DNA of 64,000 nt from Corythucha ciliata (Eukaryota; Arthropoda; Insecta; Hemiptera; Tingidae): NCBI GenBank assembly GCA_038030265.1, contig CM075943.1:8246001-8310000 (forward strand), written 5' to 3'. Positions 59,101 to 64,000 of this stretch are shown here, piece after piece. The translations under genes were made by a program, and so were the position numbers. The number at the start of each line of letters is the position of its first letter. Position 1 is the first letter of the stretch. The notes under the pieces are model-generated. The model was not told the origin of the DNA and ran no database searches. It worked only from the letters and a program-made list of their open reading frames with translations.

Positions 59101-61573
59101 ATAGGTTGGTGTGTGTGGGGAGGGGGTCCTTCTCCTCATAGTGCCCCTCTTGCCCTGATTAATTAAAATCTCTCTGGTACTTTACTACAAGGTCACGCGA
59201 TGCTTTCTTGCGATTGCATTATTGCACAAAAGTAAGCTGCTGGTTGTGAGCGGGGGAGAGAAAACGCGACGGCACGTAATGTAACACTTCTCGTGGTGCA
59301 AAGAAAAGGGGCTGGGGTTAAAGGGCTGAAAAAAACAACTGTGATTCACGACATTTTCATGCTGTTGTATATCCATAGCTTTGGCGGCGATTGTGTTAAT
59401 GGCGAGGCGATAGGGGGGGGGGGTTCTTCCTTTGATTCGGTTTTCTCAAATAATACCCGACAAAAATGAAAGATTGACAACGCAAGGTCATTTCTAGAAA
59501 CGGAACATTTTAAAAACACGATACCTAACACGCATGACGTATAAGACATCAAAATTCGGGCAGATTTTGGCCTTACTCGCTTAATGAAGTACGACGAACG
59601 ACTATGCTTCAAGATCAATGGCTTAAAATAGCCACAAAAAAAACTACAAAAAGAAGTTCTCGTTGTTGACTTCACTTCTTCAGTTTTTGACGTAAAACCC
59701 TACGATTTGCGTGGAGGTGTCACACAGCTAAAAGGTCTCGTGTGGAACCCTTTACTTTCCATACTTATGGCAAAGAACCTTGCGGTCAATACTGGCCACC
59801 GCGAATCGGAAAGGATGACTCGAGATTAATAAGACGATAACTCATTTTGAGTAGTTTCACGCCGTTTTTACTCCATGACACATCAATGGACGGGCATTTT
59901 TCATTAAATATCACCATTAAATGGAGATTTCCGCTACGGCCCCTGTGGGTGTTGGTCCGCTACTGGCAGGATCTAAAAAGAGGTTGGCATGGAGTAGAGG
60001 AAATTATGCGCGTCTGTTTCTAGCCTTTAATTACCAAAATTGACAGTTTCGAGGTTCGATAACTGGTGCTGACATGATAAGGAGGACGAAAAATAACGCG
60101 AAATTATTGGAGGGTAGAGCGGGTGGCTCAGGGCATAGTTTAGAGCCCTTGTATTCCCCCTATGGTGGCTATATCGACTTAGACGTATGTTAAGTTGATC
60201 CTCGGACTTTCCTCAACTTCAGTTTCCCTCACAAACTGCAAAATCACGTGTTATTTTATAAGTTTTCCAGTTTGGGAGTGAGCTTTGAGGTTGAGGAAGG
60301 ACCTGTAATATCATAGGGTTTTGTTGGATAGGTAACTTGCAGTTTGTGTTGCGAAATTTATAGTTTTAGGGAATAAATTAACAGATACCGCGCTTAAGTT
60401 GACAAAAACGAGCCGAAAAGTTAGTTTCTAGGCTTCAGAGGTGGATCTTTCGCCCTAGACGTCCCTTTCTTGGCCCTAGAAGCTGATTTTTCGGCTCATC
60501 AGTTACGGGAGTGGCTGGAATTGCACCTGGCGAACTCCTTTAGAGTCTGAGAAGCCGCCTCAGCCGACCCCCTTAGGGACTTTCGTGAACCAAACGAAAG
60601 ACAGTCCCAAACGGACATTATGATGGTTGGAAGTGGAGGGACGCTTCTTTGTGAAAAGCCCAAAGGCTCTGGACCGTGCTTCATAAAGACCGTCAGGGGT
60701 GATTTCTGGTGGATCCTTAAAATTGCAGGGTGAGAATACAGAATTTGTTTCCGACCAACATGGAGTTTTACTCACGCATTCTGATGCCAAATCGCGCAGC
60801 CTAAGCATTCAAAGTTCACTCATCAACTGTTCACGCTAGAGTAATGGGAAATATGGAAAAAACCGTGACGGAATGTCGTGCCCCCTTCCACCCCAGTGGC
60901 GATGAATGAGATTGAATGTAAAGCCATGTTCATACACCTTGAGGCATGACCAAGGCAACCTTTTACTTTTGTTTAGCCAAGGCCATTCGAATATTTGGAA
61001 AGGGGGGGGGGATGTCCACCTTGCAGGGTTCGTTCGAACCCTTAAGTGTGTGTGGGGTATGGGCATTGCGAGCACATACTGTTGATGCGAAGGTGCAATA
61101 GCTTTTGAGGGTGACGGCTCATGTATGTTTTGTAAACGAAATAACCGATGGTGTAATGTACAAAGCCTCGATTCTTCTAACGTTCGTTCGTAAATCGTGA
61201 TTCAAGAGGAATGTTTGCAAACCCTGTTCCCGAACAATTCGCGTTCAGTGTGCACGCGCTTAAGATGAAGTGTGACGCTAAAAAACGCGTCAAACGCGTG
61301 GAGAAGCACTTTGAATGTGACGAAGATTTATGTCGTGCAATTTTGGTGCGGTTTTTGAGACGATTTTGGGCGTGCCATCCACTGTTCACACAACAACAGG
61401 CTTGGGCCCACCGCTCGGTGCTCAATTTATTGCTTCAATTAAAAAAAAAACTGACCATCCTTCTTATCAGGAACTTCATCTTTTGACGCACCACTGCTGG
61501 CGGTTGACACCTTGTCATCCGGGGGCGGCGGTTTGCCGGCACTTTTCCGCCCGCCGTTACCCTGACTGCTCAT
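35922..61573 (-). CDS. nompC: NOMPC / TRPN mechanosensitive channel, complete gene
   Basis: TRPN channels are cation channels gated through an ankyrin spring tethered to microtubules; they serve touch, hearing and proprioception. Twenty-eight exons were traced with GT-AG sites and matching phases: 61573-61456, 58775-58585, 57800-57699, 52007-51906, 51843-51727, 50962-50762, 50494-50389, 50298-50102, 50024-49926, 48908-48815, 48750-48542, 48206-48111, 48046-47879, 47805-47542, 47479-47373, 44056-43864, 43757-43497, 43397-43253, 43143-42944, 42863-42666, 42591-42385, 42304-42173, 42106-41900, 41829-41588, 41525-41074, 36741-36530, 36470-36335, 36277-35922. They sum to 5,112 nt (1,703 aa), close to the fly protein. 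The ATG at 61573 fits the Gly/Pro/Ser-rich arthropod start. Introns run from under 100 bp to 5.7 kb, and the large ones are full of transposable elements. Confidence 0.95.
37184..37440. mobile_element. foldback element carrying a tRNA-like sequence
   Basis: Imperfect inverted arms of about 55-75 bp. The left arm is 37184-37258 (TTCAAGTGATAAATTAATCG, then GACCGATG and CTAACACAATTCAAGCTTCG). The right arm is 37382-37440 in reverse complement (TTGAAGTGATATAAATTAAT, then CAACCGATG and CTAACACAATTTGAGCTTCG). They bracket a tRNA-like sequence at 37271-37343. It lies in nompC intron 25. Superfamily unknown. Confidence 0.65.
37271..37343 (-). tRNA. tRNA-like sequence (anticodon position AGC), likely pseudogene or SINE head
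   Basis: On the minus strand 73 nt fit a cloverleaf. D-loop with GG (AATTGGCA), anticodon loop CTAGCAT giving AGC (Ala by code), T-loop TTCAAAT with box B GGGTTCAAATCCC, then base 73 and an encoded CCA followed by six T (pol III terminator). Mismatches occur in the acceptor stem (G1-G72, A4-G69), D stem (A11-G24), anticodon stem (A29-C41) and T stem (C49-C65). It therefore looks decayed, or like a tRNA-derived SINE head. The body is not like standard tRNA-Ala, so the isotype is uncertain. Confidence 0.6.
37608..37645 (+). repeat. hAT-like terminus before array B copy 3
   Basis: CAGGCCCGGATTTATGCCTA lies about 80 bp before the first array B unit, the same arrangement as at 20305 and 21104. 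Confidence 0.4.
37690..38260 (+). repeat. minisatellite array (family B, copy 3)
   Basis: Units of 35-45 bp around CCTTAAAAATTGCTAAACTG and TTCGTGCC. In nompC intron 25. It ends at the TTA target site of the next miniature element. Confidence 0.75.
38264..38376. mobile_element. Harbinger-type MITE, copy 1
   Basis: 113 bp with ends GGCCTATTTTAACCAAC and (reverse complement) GGCCCGATTTCACCAAT, flanked by TTA at 38261-38263 and 38377-38379. A three-base TTA/TAA-type duplication is characteristic of PIF/Harbinger elements. The interior (AAAATTGATCTCGTTTAAAG) matches the copy at 57888-58035 read in the opposite orientation. Confidence 0.75.
38395..38965 (+). repeat. minisatellite array (family D)
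   Basis: About 25 units of roughly 20-22 bp around GAAACTGTCAATTTCGTC. The units are shorter and better conserved than in families A and B. In nompC intron 25. Confidence 0.85.
38966..41073. other. remainder of nompC intron 25
   Basis: No gene recognised. Several G or C tracts are present (about 39827, 39878, 40671, 40975). Open frames at 39182-39554 and 40703-41020 lack family resemblance. Confidence 0.4.
42385..52007 (-). CDS. nompC: nompC exons 4-21: ankyrin-repeat domain
   Basis: Together with exon 3 these exons encode about 1,020 residues (about 104-1125), room for the 29 ankyrin repeats typical of NOMPC. Repeat hallmarks recur throughout, for example TALHLAARKRDIDMVRILVD, TPMHLAAEYGHASIIELLAD, TPLLIACRHGHIEMVKNLL and TPLHCAARAGWLDVVKLLVE. 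No repeat appears missing and there is no internal stop. This domain forms the helical spring linking the pore to microtubules. Many exons end in phase 0, but boundaries do not simply follow repeat boundaries. Confidence 0.95.
44455..44945 (-). repeat. minisatellite array (family A, copy 4, inverted)
   Basis: Units of GGCTAAAATTGAGAAAAATG and GCTAATTCACGG type, the reverse complement of the forward family A unit. In nompC intron 15, diverged. Confidence 0.7.
45150..45520 (+). repeat. minisatellite array (family E)
   Basis: About 20 units of 15-25 bp around AACCACAGCAAAGCTC. In nompC intron 15. Its reverse-strand open frame (45302-45574) is rich in Cys/Val because of the repeat and is not a gene. 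Confidence 0.8.
46531..46567 (+). repeat. TAGTGCATTTCA hairpin, copy 2
   Basis: TTAGTGAATTTCATTTTAAA followed by AATGCACTTTTGGTCT. Same palindrome family as 12374, 53608 and 55879. Confidence 0.5.
46877..47036. mobile_element. hAT-type MITE with 8 bp target-site duplication
   Basis: 160 bp element. The left end is CAAGGGTGGATCTGGG and the right end, in reverse complement, is CATAGGCGGATCTATGGG. A perfect 8 bp direct repeat CTCCTAGG flanks it at 46869-46876 and 47037-47044, the hallmark length of hAT insertions. G/C tracts are internal. In nompC intron 15. Confidence 0.85.
48976..49925. other. nompC intron 9, no element recognised
   Basis: Contains C and A tracts (about 49256 and 49418) and a short purine-rich repeat (AGAGAAAGAG type, near 49828). 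No gene or transposon was recognised. Confidence 0.4.
52157..52665. mobile_element. hAT-type MITE with 8 bp target-site duplication
   Basis: 509 bp. The left end is TTGGGCGTAGCCAG and the right end, in reverse complement, is TCAGGGGCGTAGCCAG. It is flanked by GCCAGCCC at 52149-52156 and 52666-52673 (perfect 8 bp). No transposase. In nompC intron 3. Confidence 0.85.
52887..52983. mobile_element. 97 bp palindromic MITE (GGGGGCCTATTCT ends)
   Basis: The left end GGGGGCCTATTCTCTAAC is repeated perfectly in reverse complement at the right, and the match extends through the A8 tract. It shares the first 13 bp with the larger element ending at 14557 and 17001. In nompC intron 3. Confidence 0.85.
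53106..53141. repeat. poly-T tract
   Basis: Uninterrupted run of about 34 T. Confidence 0.9.
53608..53643 (+). repeat. TAGTGCATTTCA hairpin, copy 3
   Basis: TTTAGTGCATTTCATTCTGA followed by AAATGCACTATTGGTCT. Same family as 12374, 46531 and 55879. Confidence 0.55.
53746..53866. repeat. inverted-repeat miniature element
   Basis: Ends TGTTTCGCGAATGCTACACT and, in reverse complement, TGCTTCGCTAGTGCTACACT, with inner ATTTCATT arms. About 120 bp. In nompC intron 3. Confidence 0.6.
53939..54637 (+). mobile_element. TIR element carrying a MADF-domain exon (Harbinger-like?)
   Basis: The left end GGCGGCTCCACACTCACGCC and right end (reverse complement GCCGGCTCCACACTCACCCC) match over 23 of 25 bases. 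Subterminal CACGCCGTGAATTCACGG repeats lie inside. The 699 bp element contains a MADF-like reading frame. PIF/Harbinger elements often encode such a DNA-binding protein beside the transposase. No three-base target-site duplication is clear, so the superfamily is an inference. In nompC intron 3. Confidence 0.6.
54269..54451 (+). pseudogene. MADF domain fragment
   Basis: The frame from the ATG near 54269 to a stop at 54451 reads MWDKEKELSSFENYQYEPIL, then DPKHPCHKNKTQVSDAWGRL. This is the MADF pattern of a helix, an 'LYD..H..Y.N' motif, then a conserved W. The domain is cut short before its third helix. It lies inside a TIR element, so it is likely a captured or remnant DNA-binding subunit. Not a host gene. 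Confidence 0.6.
54943..55010 (-). repeat. dispersed repeat (GACCGCCAGCTGCCGGAGC), copy 2
   Basis: Inverted copy of 35242-35307. Confidence 0.75.
55075..55580 (+). repeat. degenerate tandem repeat, units about 130-150 bp
   Basis: Phrases like TTTCACCCCCTC, a lysine-rich A/T stretch, and AGGGCTT...ATTAAATTTTTGTGCC recur three to four times with strong divergence. In nompC intron 3. Confidence 0.4.
55653..55740. repeat. hairpin element (TTTTTAGGG family, copy 2)
   Basis: Near-perfect palindrome with arms TGATAAATGTTATATTTTTA, then GGGTTTTGGCTTTTTT, around a loop of about 13 bp. The wider segment is flanked by a 13 bp direct repeat AACCTATATACAT (55641-55653 and 55772-55784). In nompC intron 3. 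Confidence 0.75.
55879..55911 (-). repeat. TAGTGCATTTCA hairpin, copy 4 (inverted)
   Basis: Reverse complement of the family sequence at 53608, with 30 of about 33 bases shared by eye. Confidence 0.55.
56452..56460 (+). promoter_or_regulatory. TATA-box-like site inside nompC intron 3
   Basis: TATATAAAA followed 25-30 bp downstream by a pyrimidine/adenine-rich leader-like stretch (AACACATTCAACCATCAATC). No gene was recognised downstream on the plus strand, so it may be fortuitous or belong to an unseen element. Confidence 0.25.
57699..61573 (-). CDS. nompC: nompC exons 1-3: N-terminus and first ankyrin repeat
   Basis: Exon 1 (61573-61456) starts MSSQGNGGRKSAGK and is low-complexity and charged. 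Exon 2 (58775-58585) gives the conserved helical lead-in (RILQLCQRGDWPPFDQVLK). Exon 3 (57800-57699) opens the ankyrin domain (ITGMTPLMFAVKDN). Phases are 1, 0 and 0. The 2.7 kb intron 1 shows no recognised element. The 784 bp intron 2 contains two nested inverted-repeat elements. Confidence 0.9.
57850..58225. mobile_element. foldback MITE with long TIRs, split by a second MITE
   Basis: The outer left arm TTGGTAATTAACTAATTTAT continues to AAAACATT at 57885 and resumes after 58038 with TTATTGGAACATTGCCGA. The right arm (58163-58225, reverse complement) reads the same without a gap. Removing the insertion at 57888-58035 with one TTA restores a TIR of about 57 bp. In nompC intron 2. Confidence 0.75.
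57888..58035. mobile_element. Harbinger-type MITE, copy 2 (nested)
   Basis: 148 bp with ends GGCCCGATTTCACCAAC and (reverse complement) GGCCCATTTTCACCAAC, flanked by TTA at 57885-57887 and 58036-58038. Related to 38264-38376. Inserted into the left arm of the element 57850-58225. Confidence 0.85.
58776..61455. other. nompC intron 1
   Basis: No transposon end or second gene recognised. Contains C and G tracts (about 58863, 58982, 59413, 61000). Open frames at 60499-60808 and 61177-61425 look fortuitous. Confidence 0.4.
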
Positions 61574-63136
61574 TTTTGAAGGGCCCTCTCCTCCGCCTTT
61601 TTTTGCGTTATCCTTTTCTCATCCTCATCGTCTCGTCTATTCTTCGCTTCATCACACCACCGGAGGAGTTTAAACGGTGAACTGGCACGATACAACACGG
61701 CAGCGGTCTCTCGAAGGGTTCTTTCCCCGCCACCGACCGTCTTCTCCACCGACTGTTTTTCTACCTTTAACCCCTTCACCACCACTCATTTGCATGCCTC
61801 GACCCGATAATCTTTTTCTTTAACTTATTCCTTTTTTGCCCACATCCCCCCTCCTCACCCCCATTCGCACACCCACAAATTTTTCCTCACTTCCTTTCAT
61901 TCGATTTTTTAAAAAAAGACTTTAACCACGCCCAGGGCACCCCACAAAATCTCATAACCAGAGCGTGTAAAGGGGCCGGCAGAAATTAAATTTAATATAA
62001 TGGACACTATGACCTGAATCTACTCCTCTGGGACGAACAATGCCGCGCGTCGTGGCGTTTTAAGTTTCGTCAAAGTAACGTGCTAAGATTCCATTCATCT
62101 TGAAATCCTGCCCTGCCTCTCTCCTAATCGTCGGTTGCAGGTCATTCTCTCGAATTTTGAATGAAAAGTTCGTTTGGATAAAGGGTGAGGGTTGCACGTG
62201 CCTAGGAAAATTATTCGTAGGAAAGCTCGGCTCGTGGAAATGACAATTTTGACGGGAATCGTTAACTTGAACGAATTCATTACGATAATCTGCCGACATT
62301 TATTTTTTTTTTTAAACTCAAAAATTCCAAGGGAAATATGAAGAAAAAAATATAGAAAGAAACAATTAAGGAAGTATGTATTGACAACAAGCTTCTCTCT
62401 GTGCGTGACTCAACCTCCTCCCCACGCCATAAACCATCACACCCCCCACCCCAACTAGACTGACTTTTCTCAAATCTTTCTTATTTCACTAAAAAGCCCC
62501 AAAGGCGGGGATCCTCCCCATGAAACGAAAACAGCGGCCATTGATCTGATTTTCTTCACTTTAATTCTATGTGATGAAATCCCAACTGTAATAAATTTAG
62601 CTTGTATATAACAGTTACAGTATACCGTCCATCCATTTCTTTCCAAAAGTAGAAATGAAAGAGGGGAGTGGAGTACTTTTGGAAAACGTGTTTTCGTTTT
62701 TGCAGCGGTTTTCTTACATTGGTTAGGCACGCACACCTCTTACTGCGCCACTTCTCTCTCATTCTTCCCCGTTTCAATTTACCGCGAATCATTATATCAT
62801 GCGATTACCCACCCCCACCTGAATGAAACAGAAGAATGATGGAAGTGAAATTTTGATTCATTTCGTCTCGCGGATCGGTCGAATTTTAGGCGTCTTTACA
62901 AGTTAAATCAACAGGTCATGGTTGTTTGTGGTCGAAAAGGCTGCGAGAGATAGGACTTTGGGAAAAATGGTTTATTTACAGAAATTGAATTTTTCATTTC
63001 TCGAACGTTGGTACCCAGAATTCGCAAGACCTCGCTGTTTCGTCGCTATCTTCGAGTCTTACTCCTAAAATGGGGAGGGGGAATTAAAGTTCTAAAATTC
63101 AAATACCTATTTGTTTCTCCTTCCAATGAAATGTCC
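61574..63136. other. sequence between GFRP and nompC
   Basis: Would contain the nompC promoter and 5' UTR on the minus strand, and the GFRP 3' end. The minus frame 61785-61570 ends in a TGA overlapping the nompC ATG region and lies in another frame. An AATAAA on the minus strand at 62971-62976 could serve GFRP. No other gene was seen. Confidence 0.4.
62971..62976 (-). terminator. possible poly(A) signal of GFRP
   Basis: AATAAA on the minus strand, about 160 bp past the stop at 63137. Confidence 0.35.
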
Positions 63137-63887
63137 TTACCTATCACGACGAGGTGGGCGAGCCACCGGGCTCTGATTCGGTATTTCCCTGAAGTCCATT
63201 TTTTTTCTCGCGCTCGACAAACTTCTGTTTGACGCTCGACTCGCTCGACTGCCCGAGCTCGAGGCTTTATGAAGGTTCTCGTTCATCCTGTGCGACATCG
63301 GTTCATCCGAATATTTCCCGCCCGGCTCACTCATGGCCGACGGTGGTGGCGTCTCGTTCATAGACACCTGAGTGGAGGCAGCGTTGGTGGCAGGCGTGTT
63401 CGTCGGCGACTGTGTTTGAGCGGGTTGTGGCGTCGTTTTTGTCCTTGATGGCTCCTGGGACGGTGGTGAGCTGGAGCCTTTTAGCGGGCTGGAAAATGTC
63501 CAAGTGACATAATCCTCGAACATTTGGGTTGATATCATGGCGTATCCTTTGGTTTGAAGGGCATCCATAAGCGAGCGGGGCGTGGCGTACAGAACGTAGA
63601 CACTACGCTTAAAAAGAACTCTTTTTATTTTATTTTACGTCCTAGGCTTCAATTTGCGCTACAAAACTCACGGTGATTTGTGCCCCGGATAGTCATTTGT
63701 GTACTTCGCTCCTAAGAACTCCATTAACTCTCTATCGGAGTCTTTGTCGCCCACAACCAAAGGGGCGCATCTCTAAAAGGAAAAAAAAAAGCGAATCAAT
63801 AAATTATTAACAAAATCACGTTCCTCCTTTCCAACTTACGTATAAATTTGAAAATAGAGCGACCGTGCTAACGAAAATATACGGCAT
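63137..63887 (-). CDS. GTP cyclohydrolase I feedback regulatory protein (GFRP) with C-terminal extension
   Basis: GFRP binds GTP cyclohydrolase I, giving feedback inhibition by tetrahydrobiopterin and stimulation by phenylalanine. Three exons, 63887-63840, 63772-63672 and 63602-63137, join in frame (phases 0 and 2). The start MPYIFVSTVAL matches the family N-terminus. Exon 2 gives APLVVGDKDSDRELMEFLGA, the core of the family. Exon 3 gives VYVLYATPRSLMDALQTKGY followed by ISTQMFEDYVTWTFS, the C-terminal half. Known GFRPs end here at about 84 aa. This frame runs on for some 115 residues rich in Ser, Pro, Thr and Gln, ending in an Arg-rich tail. The final codons overlap a very good splice donor (GATAG|GTAAGG at 63141/63140), so the gene may continue in an unseen exon instead of stopping at 63137. 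Confidence 0.85.
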
Positions 63888-64000
63888 TTTGTCATCTCTC
63901 CTAAGTAGTATTTCACGCTAGAATGATGAAACACATTTTGGCTACATTTTTTATGAGTTCGTGTAATTTTGTCAGTTGTTTCAGTTTAACATTTTTCCTG

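Overview
This is eukaryotic DNA, most likely from an arthropod. It is intron-rich with GT-AG splice sites, and its largest gene is a NOMPC/TRPN mechanotransduction channel that follows the arthropod proteins repeat by repeat. It also carries a BEL/Pao LTR retrotransposon, LINEs and many TIR miniature elements. A non-insect lineage (crustacean, chelicerate or similar) is a guess. I could not run any search. All gene models are hand-spliced by reading frame, splice-site phase and remembered family similarity.

Four host genes are readable. (1) 7528-8876, + strand: a UPF0415/DUF1308 (C7orf25-like) gene in six exons, N-terminus not found. (2) 12601-13742, - strand: a compact four-exon ZIP (SLC39) metal transporter, 306 aa. 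(3) 35922-61573, - strand: a complete nompC gene in 28 exons, about 1703 aa, with all exon phases closing. (4) 63137-63887, - strand: a GTP cyclohydrolase I feedback regulatory protein (GFRP) gene in three exons, with an unusual Ser/Pro-rich C-terminal extension. It lies 1.6 kb upstream of nompC on the same strand. I see no functional link between the four genes.

The rest is repeats. 1-7.3 kb holds degenerate minisatellite arrays, small inverted-repeat elements and a 1.25 kb near-identical duplication carrying a LINE 3' end. 9.1-11 kb is another array with an internal inversion. 14.4-17.4 kb holds a Mutator-like element with a transposase remnant. 17.6-24.5 kb holds a Jockey-like LINE split by a 2.5 kb TIR element that is mostly minisatellite. 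24.6-34.3 kb is a second LINE split inside its endonuclease by an almost intact, recent BEL/Pao element. The nompC introns contain further hAT-, Harbinger- and foldback-type elements, including a foldback element carrying a tRNA-like sequence.

The most unusual theme is a recurring association. Long arrays of degenerate 20-45 bp units begin next to hAT-like termini (CGGATCCAGG-type), and in one clear case an array fills an element with matching termini and a target-site repeat. This suggests a family of minisatellite-bearing non-autonomous transposons. Elements nested inside elements allow the order of insertion to be read at several sites.
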